Notes under the pieces: generated by a model
Databases searched by the model: none
The model's input: only the letters and a program-made list of their open reading frames with translations
What the model was told of the DNA's origin: nothing
Position numbers and translations under genes: made by a program
Part shown: in pieces, positions 10,570 to 19,114 of the stretch
Layout of the letters: every line of letters begins with the position of its first letter
Position numbering within the stretch: the stretch's first letter is position 1
Origin: Marinilabiliales bacterium
Lineage (GTDB): Bacteria; Bacteroidota; Bacteroidia; Bacteroidales; BM520
Direction: 5' to 3'
Assembly: GCA_002869405.1 (NCBI GenBank)
Contig: PKSY01000055.1
Coordinates: 1-32,610 of the forward strand
DNA: 32,610 bases

Positions 10570-12027
10570 CTAGTTTTCAGTTTTTAAAATTTCCCCGACA
10601 ATAGCTTTATCGTCGAATGGGTGCTTTACACCTTTTATTTCCTGGTATTTCTCATGCCCTTTTCCTGCTACAAGGACAATATCTCCCGGAGCAGCAATGG
10701 TACATGCCGTTCTTATGGCCTCTCTGCGGTTAGTTATGCGCAAGACATTTCGTTTATCGGTGATTTCCACACCTTCCATCATCATATCGATAATTGCATC
10801 CGGGTCTTCACTTCTTGGGTTGTCTGAGGTCAGTATCAGTTTAGTACTTAGTTTTGAAGCTATGGATGCCATTTCAGCACGTTTGGAGGTGTCTCTGTCG
10901 CCGCCTGCACCTGCAACTGTGATAAGCTGACCCTGTCCTTCACGGATGTCATTAATGGTACTTAGTACATTCTTCAAAGCATCAGGAGTATGCGCATAGT
11001 CGATAACAGCCGTAACTCCGTTGTCACCATTTATAATGTCAAAGCGTCCTTCCACCGTCGATGCCTTTGATAAGGCTATCAGTACTTCCTGTTTGTTTTG
11101 GTTTAATAATACCGCTGTTGCAAATGCGGCAGTGAGGTTATATGCATTAAAGCTTCCGCAGAACCTGCTCCAGAACTCTTCATTATCCAGATTTAGGTAG
11201 AGCCCGGTGAAACTGTTTTCCAATAACCGCGTTTTGAAGTCAGCCATCCCTTTTAGCCCATAGGTTTTTACCTCTGCCATGGTATTCTGGATCATAATTT
11301 TTCCGTTCTTATCATCTGTGTTTGTCAGTGCGAATGCGGTTTTAGGCAGTTGATCAAAGAATGCCTTCTTTGCTTCCAGATATGCTTTGAATGTTTTATG
11401 ATAGTCGAGGTGATCGTGTGTCAGGTTTGTAAATACACCACCTGCAAATTGAAGACCTGCAATTCTGTGCTGATCCACAGCATGACTGCTAACTTCCATA
11501 AAGCAGTATTCGCAATTCTCTTCCGCCATTCTGGCTAACATTTTCTGAATTGATACTGCATCAGGAGTAGTGTGTGTAGAAGGGAGAACCTCTTCCCCGA
11601 TAATTATATTAATGGTACTTAACAGTCCGCACTTGTATCCCAGATTGGAGAACAGATTATGTAGCAGCGTTGCAATTGTGGTTTTTCCGTTTGTACCTGT
11701 TATGCCAACTACTTTTAGTGCTTTTGAAGGATGGCCATAAAATGCGGAGGCTAGTTCTCCGGCTCCTATGGCACTGTTCTTCACCTGTATGCCGCAAATG
11801 TTTTCAGGAAGCGTTACATCCTGTTCATAAATAATAAGTGCAGCACCCTGAGCAACAGCTTTTGAGATGTATTGGTGGCCGTCGGTAACAGTTCCGTTTA
11901 TGGCAATAAATGCATCTCCTTGCTGCACCTCTCTTGAATCAATGCAGATATGCTTAAGATTCCCGGGCCAGCTGCCTGAAATCTTCATGATTTCGCTCTG
12001 AATAAATATGTCCTGCGGTTTCTGCAT
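10570..12027 (-). CDS. murE: UDP-N-acetylmuramoyl-tripeptide synthetase MurE, meso-diaminopimelate type by motif
   Basis: [25 protein letters not shown] motif (DNPR). Confidence 0.96.
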   Translation of the reverse strand: MQKPQDIFIQSEIMKISGSWPGNLKHICIDSREVQQGDAFIAINGTVTDGHQYISKAVAQGAALIIYEQDVTLPENICGIQVKNSAIGAGELASAFYGHPSKALKVVGITGTNGKTTIATLLHNLFSNLGYKCGLLSTINIIIGEEVLPSTHTTPDAVSIQKMLARMAEENCEYCFMEVSSHAVDQHRIAGLQFAGGVFTNLTHDHLDYHKTFKAYLEAKKAFFDQLPKTAFALTNTDDKNGKIMIQNTMAEVKTYGLKGMADFKTRLLENSFTGLYLNLDNEEFWSRFCGSFNAYNLTAAFATAVLLNQNKQEVLIALSKASTVEGRFDIINGDNGVTAVIDYAHTPDALKNVLSTINDIREGQGQLITVAGAGGDRDTSKRAEMASIASKLSTKLILTSDNPRSEDPDAIIDMMMEGVEITDKRNVLRITNRREAIRTACTIAAPGDIVLVAGKGHEKYQEIKGVKHPFDDKAIVGEILKTEN

Positions 12028-12029
12028 TT

Positions 12030-14114
12030 TTATTGTAGTGTTACTGATATTCTGTTTGTTGTTATTTGTGATCCCGGTTCAGGTTGCTGTTGTATTACTT
12101 TGCCTTTTCCGTTTGCCCTTACTGACATCCCTGCTGATTCGGCCATATAAATTGCATCTCTGAGGCCCAGTCCTTTCAGATTTGGGACTCTTCCTTCCGG
12201 TGGGATACTCTCATTTATGTTTGTGTTCATTTCGGTGTCAATCGTCATGCTGGCCCATTCAGTGCCGGACTTTGCTGCCCTGTATCCCATTGTCCGGAGT
12301 ATCTCTTTCAGATCTTCCAGATAGCCATACTGATATGCGCTGTATTTTACTATTGTATCGGTATCTTTGGAATGGATGGAGATGTCGGATGCATATACCC
12401 TGTCAGCAATCTCCTTGAATACAGGTACAGCCACTGATGATGCGTAATATTTTCCTGCTCCGGGGCGGTTTACTACCACGATACATGAATATTTCGGGTT
12501 TTCAGCCGGAAAGTATCCTACAAAAGATGCATTGTATTGCCTTGCGCCATACCCTTCATTGCCGGAATGTATCTGGGCAGTACCTGTTTTACCTGCAACA
12601 TTATACGGGGAATTGCGGAAAGCCAGTCTTCCGGTACCTTCATTTACTACCTCTTCCAATAGATACTGTGCATCTGCTATGGCTTCACTTCCTGCTATCC
12701 TGTTATTCAGAATTTCAGTCTCTGCTTTGTAATGAACTATGTTCCCTTCACGAATCTCTGTAACGAATTTTGGCTTTACGTAAACCCCGTCGTTTGCAAC
12801 AGCATTATAAAAGCCCAATACCTGAAGTGGTGTCAGCATTAATTCATATCCAATCGACATCCAGGGAAGACTTACGCCGGACCATTGTTTGTGGCTTTTA
12901 TCCTTTATGAAAGGGGAGGGCTCACCCGGAATTTCCACGCCCTGCATTTGGGCAAGGTTGAATTTTTTCAATGTATTTATATACTGCTGAGGTTTATCTC
13001 CGTAATACTTTTGAGCAAACCACGATATGGCAGCATTTGACGATTCTTCAAAAGCTGTTTCAAGAGAGTAAACAAACTCGCCCTTATGAATATGGCTGTC
13101 AATCATTCTTTGATTGTAGTAGTATTTAACCCCGTCTTTGATTTTTACTGTGTCTGCGATAGTTGCTTTTTTATCTTCCAGCAATGCCAGCACTGTTGCA
13201 AGTTTAAAGGTGGATCCCGGTTCCATGGAAGACCCCAGCGCTACATTGTATGATTCTGTAAGCGGGCCGGTTTTTGTCGACAGGTTTGCAATTGCGAGGA
13301 TATTCCCTGTATTCACCTCCATCAGAACTGCACATCCCTCGATGGCTCTTTGTTCCATCAGGTGTTTTTTAAGTGCGTTTTCCAGCACATCCTGATAAAG
13401 CATATTCAGGGTAGTGACAATGTCGTAGCCATTTTTAGGTTCTACGTTTTCATTCATCTCCACAGGTTTGAACATGCCGGCAGAGATTCTTTTTTCCAGT
13501 CTTGAGACTTTTTCTCCGGCAAGGAACCCGGAATAAGCGCCTTCGATTCCAACATCATTATCTGTTCCCTCACGATCCAGTCCAATTGTTCTGAACGCCA
13601 GTTCCTGATAGGGGTATTGTCTTTGTGTGTGTGTTTCTGTTATGAGTCCGCTTTTATATCTGCCTTCATTGAAAACCGCGCGCGTTTTCAGGCGCTTAAT
13701 CATTTCATAACTGGCTTCTTTTTCAATAAGATAATAGCGGTTTTCTGTGCGTATTGCTTTTTTGAGTTCTTTCAGGTAATGGCTTTTTGTGCCGTTAAGG
13801 GCATCTGCCAACCCTGTGGCCATGGTGTCGAGAACACCGCCTGCGATGCGCGCCTCCAGTACATGATAATCCCAGCGAAGGGTAAACACAGGTACCGATG
13901 TAGCAATAAGCTCTCCGTCAGCACTCAGAATATTGCCTCTTATTCCGCTTACTTCGCGGGTTCTGTATGCATTCTTCTCTGCCAGTTCCCGGAGTTCCGG
14001 GCCGGGAATCAGGAATATATATATAACGCGTACCAGTACCAGTAATGCACCAAAGAGCATAAGAAAGTAGATCAGGTAGCTGCGTGTTGATATGTGCTTT
14101 TCCTGTTTACTCAT
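12030..14114 (-). CDS. ftsI: Division-specific PBP transpeptidase FtsI/PBP3 with C-terminal PASTA domain
   Basis: N-terminal TM; PBP dimerisation region; SMEPGSTFK (SxxK), SSN, AGKTGTAQ (KTG); C-terminal VPNLKGLGLRDAIYMAESAGMSV PASTA-like repeat. Confidence 0.96.
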   Translation of the reverse strand: MSKQEKHISTRSYLIYFLMLFGALLVLVRVIYIFLIPGPELRELAEKNAYRTREVSGIRGNILSADGELIATSVPVFTLRWDYHVLEARIAGGVLDTMATGLADALNGTKSHYLKELKKAIRTENRYYLIEKEASYEMIKRLKTRAVFNEGRYKSGLITETHTQRQYPYQELAFRTIGLDREGTDNDVGIEGAYSGFLAGEKVSRLEKRISAGMFKPVEMNENVEPKNGYDIVTTLNMLYQDVLENALKKHLMEQRAIEGCAVLMEVNTGNILAIANLSTKTGPLTESYNVALGSSMEPGSTFKLATVLALLEDKKATIADTVKIKDGVKYYYNQRMIDSHIHKGEFVYSLETAFEESSNAAISWFAQKYYGDKPQQYINTLKKFNLAQMQGVEIPGEPSPFIKDKSHKQWSGVSLPWMSIGYELMLTPLQVLGFYNAVANDGVYVKPKFVTEIREGNIVHYKAETEILNNRIAGSEAIADAQYLLEEVVNEGTGRLAFRNSPYNVAGKTGTAQIHSGNEGYGARQYNASFVGYFPAENPKYSCIVVVNRPGAGKYYASSVAVPVFKEIADRVYASDISIHSKDTDTIVKYSAYQYGYLEDLKEILRTMGYRAAKSGTEWASMTIDTEMNTNINESIPPEGRVPNLKGLGLRDAIYMAESAGMSVRANGKGKVIQQQPEPGSQITTNRISVTLQ

Positions 14115-14481
14115 GTTTGCCCTCCTTTTTCCTGATCAGTTTCCTGGGTGGCACTGTTGCTTCTTTTATGCCTTTGTCATGCAATCTGCGGGCAAGTAAA
14201 CTCTGGCTGCTGTAATGCATAACCTTACTCTTGAGCAATAGATATTCTGCCCTTAGTTCCTGGTTTTCCTTGGTGAGTTGGTTTATCTCTATGGCTTTCT
14301 CTTCGGCTTTATAGTTATTCCAGATGTAAACTATCATCAAAAGCACAACCAGCATAATAACCCTGGTTGTTTCTGAAGATGGTGTGTTGGAGGAGAGACC
14401 CAGAACTCTGCGCACACCGCTGGCTACTCTGCGCTGTTTTGCAGTAGTCTTCTTCTCTTTATGTTTTTTGATAGTGTTCAT
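14107..14481 (-). CDS. ftsL: FtsL-like cell division protein
   Basis: 124 aa, single TM, coiled-coil after the TM, syntenic position between rsmH and ftsI; overlaps ftsI by 8 bp. Confidence 0.75.
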   Translation of the reverse strand: MNTIKKHKEKKTTAKQRRVASGVRRVLGLSSNTPSSETTRVIMLVVLLMIVYIWNNYKAEEKAIEINQLTKENQELRAEYLLLKSKVMHYSSQSLLARRLHDKGIKEATVPPRKLIRKKEGKHE

Positions 14482-15375
14482 CTATAATTTTATTCCTATT
14501 CTTAATCGCGCACTTCTTGATCTTGGGTTTTCTTCTATCTCTTTTTCATCTGCCGTTATTGGCTTGTTTTTTATTGTTTTGAATGGCACCATGGGATTAC
14601 CGAAGAAGTCTTTCTCCTGCTTTCCTTCGAAGTTTCCGGATTTGAGGAAGTTTTTAACCAGTCGGTCTTCCAGTGAATGATAGCTCATGATAACCAGTGT
14701 GCCTCCGGGTTTAAGGGCTTTTTCTGCCTGATAGAGCAAATCCTTCAGTGCTCCGAGCTCGTCGTTAACTTCAATTCTTAGTGCCTGATAAACCTGAGCG
14801 AGATATTTATTGGCATTCTTTTGTCCTGAGAGTGGTGTTGCAATTTCATTTAGACGATCGGTCGTATCTACAGGATGTTCTTCGCGGGCGGTGGCAATTC
14901 TTTTTGCAAGCGGATATCCGTTTTTCAGTTCACCGTATTGCTTAAAAATGCGGGCCATCTCTTCGATAGAAGCATTATTCAGAATGTCGGCAGCTGAGCG
15001 GCTTCCTTTCTGATCCATGCGCATATCCAGGAGAGAGTTGTAGCGTGTGGCAAATCCACGTTCAGGAACATCGATTTGGTGGCTTGAGATACCCAGATCT
15101 GCGAGGATACCATCTACGGGTATAGCATCATAAAACCTGAGGTAGTTGATCATATACCTGAAATTCTGCTGGATAAGCGTTAAGTTTTCGTTTCCGGGAT
15201 GGTTTGTCATGGCATCGGGATCCTGGTCAAAGGCAAAGAGTTTTCCTTGCGGGATATGTTTCAGGATCTCAGCCGAGTGCCCGCCACCGCCGAAGGTAAC
15301 GTCCACATACACTCCGTCGCGACGTATATTCAATGCGTCGATACACTGGTGAAGCATAACAGGTTTATGATACAT
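14482..15375 (-). CDS. rsmH: 16S rRNA (cytosine(1402)-N(4))-methyltransferase RsmH
   Basis: MYHKPVMLHQCIDAL, DVTFGGGGHSAEIL, ADLGISSHQID, SYHSLEDRLVK. The ORF track starts at 15447, but the conserved start is the ATG at 15375, just after the mraZ stop. Confidence 0.96.
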   Translation of the reverse strand: MYHKPVMLHQCIDALNIRRDGVYVDVTFGGGGHSAEILKHIPQGKLFAFDQDPDAMTNHPGNENLTLIQQNFRYMINYLRFYDAIPVDGILADLGISSHQIDVPERGFATRYNSLLDMRMDQKGSRSAADILNNASIEEMARIFKQYGELKNGYPLAKRIATAREEHPVDTTDRLNEIATPLSGQKNANKYLAQVYQALRIEVNDELGALKDLLYQAEKALKPGGTLVIMSYHSLEDRLVKNFLKSGNFEGKQEKDFFGNPMVPFKTIKNKPITADEKEIEENPRSRSARLRIGIKL

Positions 15376-15382
15376 AAGCACT

Positions 15383-15847
15383 CTATTCAGGTTGATTATC
15401 TCCCATAACTTCTTCTGCAAGTGCTCCAAAGTCATCAACGCTGTCAAGGCTTTCTTCGTAGAGGTTTTTATCCCAGATCTCTATCTTGTTTACTGCTGAT
15501 GAGAGAACCAGGTTTTTGGTGAGTGTGGCAAAATCAATCAGATCCTTTGGCACCAGAAAGCGATCCTGTGCATCCAGATCGATCATCTTTACACCTGCCA
15601 TAAAGCGCCGGATAAACTCGACGTTTTTCTTTACGAAGCGATTCAGCTTGTTGACTCCCGCGATCTCTTTATTCCATTCTTTCTTTGGATAGAGTTCGAG
15701 GCATTGGTGGAACACGCTGCGTTTCAGAACAAATCCATCATTGAGCCCTTCCATAAGCTGTTTCTTCAGCCCGGAAGGAAGGAGTACACGACCTTTCGCG
15801 TCGATTTTGCACTCATATGTCCCGATGATAAATAAGTCTTCGCTCAT
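15383..15847 (-). CDS. mraZ: Transcriptional regulator MraZ
   Basis: GTYECKIDAKGRVLLPSGLKKQL and LDAQDRFLVPKDLIDFA (two AbrB-like DxxGR motif repeats). Start set at the ATG at 15847 (MSEDLFIIG). Confidence 0.93.
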   Translation of the reverse strand: MSEDLFIIGTYECKIDAKGRVLLPSGLKKQLMEGLNDGFVLKRSVFHQCLELYPKKEWNKEIAGVNKLNRFVKKNVEFIRRFMAGVKMIDLDAQDRFLVPKDLIDFATLTKNLVLSSAVNKIEIWDKNLYEESLDSVDDFGALAEEVMGDNQPE

Positions 15848-15856
15848 TTTGTGATG

Positions 15857-15900
15857 TAAAGATATGTAAAATATTCCCACATTTTTCCACATTTTACCAC
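15857..15900 (-). promoter_or_regulatory. Putative mraZ/dcw promoter with triple MraZ-box operator
   Basis: Minus strand GTGGTaaaatGTGGAaaaatGTGGG: three GTGGN units at exact 10-bp period (15876-15880, 15886-15890, 15896-15900), followed by TATCTTTA (15857-15864), which is 7/8 to TAnnTTTG. Confidence 0.75.
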
Positions 15901-16103
15901 TTCTTATCAACAATGGTTGCGTTTTTATTCAACTTTTTTCAGTAATGAGTGTAAAATTTTGAAAAACAATAAGATAACCTGCTGTTTTTTGGTAGGGGAT
16001 TTTGCGCTTTATCTCCACGGATACACCTTGGCCTTTAGATCCTTTTTAATCGGTGTATTTGATGTTTTAAAGAGTGAAAATTCACTTTAAAGGGATTATT
16101 ACC

Positions 16104-16111
16104 TATTTTTG
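16104..16111 (+). promoter_or_regulatory. Putative Bacteroidetes -7 promoter box
   Basis: TATTTTTG (matches TAnnTTTG), 20 bp before the ATG at 16132; palindrome AGTGAAaaTTCACT at 16073-16086 just upstream. Confidence 0.45.
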
Positions 16112-16131
16112 TATAGGAAAAGTTTATTGGG

Positions 16132-17001
16132 ATGCAAGAAAGCAGTATAGAAAGACAGGATGAGGATCAGGTTTATTCCATTGATCTGCGTGATGTTGTG
16201 GAAACAAAGAAAGAGGGCTTGTATGAAAAAATGCCCCGTTTTCTTCGGAGATATCTTAAGAAAATAGTGCATATAGATCTTCTGAATAACATATTTAAAA
16301 GAGCAAATGGCAGAAGGGGGATTGAATTCGCTGAGATGCTGATTGAGGATTTTAATGCTTCAGTTTCTACCACTGGTCTCGAAAACGTTCCCAGGGAGGG
16401 TAAGGTGATGATAGTCGGTAATCATCCTCTGGGTGGTTTCGACGGAATGAACCTCTTCTGGGCTGTTGGGCAGAGGAGAAGGGATATTCTGATTCCGGCA
16501 AATGATTTTCTCATGTACCTGGAAAATATGAGAGAGCACTTTTTGCCAATTAATAAGGTTGGATCCAATTCAGCCAATGTAAGAAAACTCGAAATGGCAT
16601 TCCGTGGAGATGATGCTATCATTATGTTTCCCGCAGGAATCTGTTCACGAAAACAGGATGGTGTAATTTGCGACCTGGAGTGGAAAAAGACTTTTGTGAC
16701 TAAGGCACGTAATAACCAAAGAGATGTTGTGCCGGTATATATTTATGGGCAGAATTCAAAACGGTTTTACAGGTTAGCTAAAATCAGAAAATTTCTGAAA
16801 ATTAAATTCAATATTGAGATGATGTTTCTGGTAGACGAGGCTTACAAACTTAAAGACAAGAACATCAGAATGATATTTGGTAAACCCATTCCTTACACAG
16901 TTTTTGATAAAAGGCATTCTGATCTGGAGTGGGCTCAATTGGTTAAGAATCATGTGTATAAGCTAAAAGACGATCCTGACGTTATATTTGATGGAGAGTA
17001 A
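16132..17001 (+). CDS. PlsC-like lysophospholipid/glycerol acyltransferase family protein (GlsA-type candidate)
   Basis: GNHPLGGFDG (motif I-like) and IIMFPAGICSRK (motif III-like); adjacent GNAT-like acyltransferase. Confidence 0.85.
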   Translation: MQESSIERQDEDQVYSIDLRDVVETKKEGLYEKMPRFLRRYLKKIVHIDLLNNIFKRANGRRGIEFAEMLIEDFNASVSTTGLENVPREGKVMIVGNHPLGGFDGMNLFWAVGQRRRDILIPANDFLMYLENMREHFLPINKVGSNSANVRKLEMAFRGDDAIIMFPAGICSRKQDGVICDLEWKKTFVTKARNNQRDVVPVYIYGQNSKRFYRLAKIRKFLKIKFNIEMMFLVDEAYKLKDKNIRMIFGKPIPYTVFDKRHSDLEWAQLVKNHVYKLKDDPDVIFDGE

Positions 17002-17006
17002 TTGTT

Positions 17007-17954
17007 ATGAAAGATATAATTAAAAAAATTGACAGGGAGACGATCCGCGAGGAGTTGTCTAAGGTGCGTTTTGTAAGAAAAACAAACGCCGGGAATAATG
17101 AGATATATATTTTTACTGCGCATCAATCACCCATTCTGATGGATGAAGTTGGCAGACTGCGTGAGGAGACTTTCCGCAGCGCCGGAGGAGGAACAGGAAA
17201 AGCAGCGGATATCGACCATTATGATACTGATGAAAAACCTTTTCATCAGTTGATCGTATGGAATGCTGAGGAGAGTGAAATTGTTGGTGGGTATCGTTTT
17301 ATTCATGGAAAGGATATCCCTTTTGATGATAATGGGAATGCCATTAGTGCTACAGGTCGCCTTTTCCGTTTTTCAGAGGAGTTTGTCAACCACTATCTTC
17401 CAAAAACAGTGGAGCTTGGACGCTCATTTGTTCAACCGCTATTTCAGCCTTCCCGTGATCAGCGTAAAGGCCTCTTTGCCCTCGACAATCTTTGGGATGG
17501 ACTCGGTTCACTTCATGTAGATTATCCTGATACTGAATACTTTTTTGGAAAGATTACCATGTATCCTCATTTTAATACCGAAGCGCGTGATATCATCATG
17601 AAGTTTATGAGTATTCATTTTGCAGATGAAGACGAATTAGTAAGGCCGTTTGAGCCTATAGCGATGAATCTTAATGCACCCTTCCTGCAAGATCTTTTTG
17701 AGGGTGAAAAATATGAGGATGACTACAAGGTATTAGTGCGTGAAGTCAGAGCCCGGGGAGAAAATATACCTCCGCTGGTTAATGCATATATGAATCTTTC
17801 TCCTACCATGCGCGTTTTCGGAACTTCCATGAACGATGCTTTCGGAATGGTTGAAGAGACTGGGATTCTGGTTACCATCCGTGACATTGTTGAGAATAAG
17901 TTTAATCGCTATGTGACTTCCTATGTCAACATTAAAAACGAGGAAAACAAATAG
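17007..17954 (+). CDS. OlsB/hemolysin-like GNAT-fold N-acyltransferase (GlsB-type candidate)
   Basis: MDEVGRLREETFRSAGGGTGKAADIDHYD, VGGYRFIHG, ELGRSFVQP; 5 bp downstream of the PlsC-like gene. Confidence 0.8.
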   Translation: MKDIIKKIDRETIREELSKVRFVRKTNAGNNEIYIFTAHQSPILMDEVGRLREETFRSAGGGTGKAADIDHYDTDEKPFHQLIVWNAEESEIVGGYRFIHGKDIPFDDNGNAISATGRLFRFSEEFVNHYLPKTVELGRSFVQPLFQPSRDQRKGLFALDNLWDGLGSLHVDYPDTEYFFGKITMYPHFNTEARDIIMKFMSIHFADEDELVRPFEPIAMNLNAPFLQDLFEGEKYEDDYKVLVREVRARGENIPPLVNAYMNLSPTMRVFGTSMNDAFGMVEETGILVTIRDIVENKFNRYVTSYVNIKNEENK

Positions 17955-18562
17955 TGAAAATTAACACGGCTACATTTTTGTGCAGCAGTCCTTCGATTGG
18001 GAAATGCCCTGATCCGAAAATGCCGGAGTATGCTTTTATCGGCCGCTCCAATGTTGGAAAAAGCTCGATGCTGAATATGCTGACCAATCATAAAGGACTG
18101 GCCAAAATAAGTGGCAAACCCGGAAAGACCAGACTTATAAATCATTTCCTGATTAATGAAGATTGGTATGTGGTGGATCTTCCGGGGTATGGGTTTGCGA
18201 AGGTTTCCAAGTCAGAGGTTGCAAAGTGGGATAAGATGATTCGTAACTACCTGTTGAAGAGGGAAAACCTGATGACTGTTTTTCTGCTTATCGACTCCCG
18301 TCTGGAGCCACAGAAGAATGACCTGGAATTTATGGAGTGGCTGGCAATGAGTCAGATACCGTTCGTAATTCTTTTTACGAAAACTGATAAGATGGGTGTG
18401 AATCAGCTGCAAAGTAATATTGCTAATTATAAGAAAATGCTTCTTCAGGATTGGGAGGAGATGCCGCAATATATTCTTACCAGCAGTATTTCAAAATTAG
18501 GGAAAGATGATGTTCTTTCTTATGTTGAAGAGACAAATAAGCTCTTTCCCGGGTATAAATAA
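17954..18562 (+). CDS. engB: Ribosome biogenesis GTP-binding protein EngB/YsxC
   Basis: FIGRSNVGKSSMLN, GKTRLINHF, DLPGYGFAKV, FTKTDK. GTG start overlaps the previous stop by 1 bp. Confidence 0.95.
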   Translation: MKINTATFLCSSPSIGKCPDPKMPEYAFIGRSNVGKSSMLNMLTNHKGLAKISGKPGKTRLINHFLINEDWYVVDLPGYGFAKVSKSEVAKWDKMIRNYLLKRENLMTVFLLIDSRLEPQKNDLEFMEWLAMSQIPFVILFTKTDKMGVNQLQSNIANYKKMLLQDWEEMPQYILTSSISKLGKDDVLSYVEETNKLFPGYK

Positions 18563-18615
18563 TTGCTGCTTAACAAAGACTCGCTTATATATTGCATATT
18601 AAACTGCCATGAATC

Positions 18616-18658
18616 ACCGACTCTTCGGTTATTTTGGAGAGGCACGATTTATCGTGTC
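18616..18658. repeat. Tandem small palindromes, possible REP-like relic
   Basis: accga-ctct-tcggt (18616-18629) and ggcacga-ttta-tcgtgtc (18641-18658, one G.U pair). Confidence 0.4.
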
Positions 18659-18685
18659 TGAATTTTTGGTTCTCAGTGTAATAGC

Positions 18686-18721
18686 AAAAAAAAATGTCAC
18701 CAGGGCAACTCCCGGTGACAT
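18686..18721 (-). terminator. Rho-independent terminator of the biotin-carrier gene
   Basis: Minus strand ATGTCACC-GGG-AGTTG-CCC-T-GGTGACAT (11 bp with one bulge) followed by a run of 9 T. Confidence 0.8.
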
Positions 18722-18746
18722 CATTTATCCCGATTATTCTATTCGA

Positions 18747-19073
18747 TTATTCAAATTCAATCAGTAGTTCGGATTTCGCTACAACAGTATCACTTGATGT
18801 TTTTACTGCCTTAATTACTCCATCAAAAGGAGCAACAATGTTATTCATCATTTTCATGGCTTCCAGAATCAGAAGGTTGTCGCCCTCTTTCACTTTACTG
18901 CCTTTTTTGACAAATATTTCGCGCACTGTTCCCGGGATTACCGCAACAATTTTTTTGGGGTCATTGGGAACGTATTTTTGACGGGATACGAATTTCGTCG
19001 TAAGAGTGGTTTTATATTTACCATTCTCGACATTCATAAACTTGTATCCTTCAGGTGCTTCTTTATATCTCAT
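18747..19073 (-). CDS. Biotin carboxyl carrier/biotin-lipoyl attachment protein
   Basis: Biotinylation motif LLILEAMKMMNNIVAPFDGVI; directly downstream of the carboxyltransferase. Confidence 0.9.
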   Translation of the reverse strand: MRYKEAPEGYKFMNVENGKYKTTLTTKFVSRQKYVPNDPKKIVAVIPGTVREIFVKKGSKVKEGDNLLILEAMKMMNNIVAPFDGVIKAVKTSSDTVVAKSELLIEFE

Positions 19074-19114
19074 GATTCAACATTTTAGGTTAACAAAAAT
19101 TGATTTGCCACATT

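Noticed and set aside
490-15692. Numerous plus-strand ORFs (60-142 aa) antisense to the dcw genes
   Set aside because: They are shadow ORFs of strongly coding minus-strand genes, with Cys/Ser/Phe-rich compositions and no domain signal.
252-15847. Absence of murF, murB and ddl from the dcw cluster as an anomaly
   Set aside because: Bacteroidetes dcw clusters commonly lack these genes, which are encoded elsewhere; this order is typical.
15903-15911. TTATCAACA near mraZ resembling a DnaA box (TTATCCACA)
   Set aside because: Single, one mismatch, with no cluster of boxes or adjacent dnaA/DUE; expected by chance in AT-rich DNA.
16021-16058. Inverted repeat atacacc...ggtgtat upstream of the PlsC-like gene
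   Set aside because: Short 7-bp arms with a 24-bp spacer; no flanking support for a terminator or operator.
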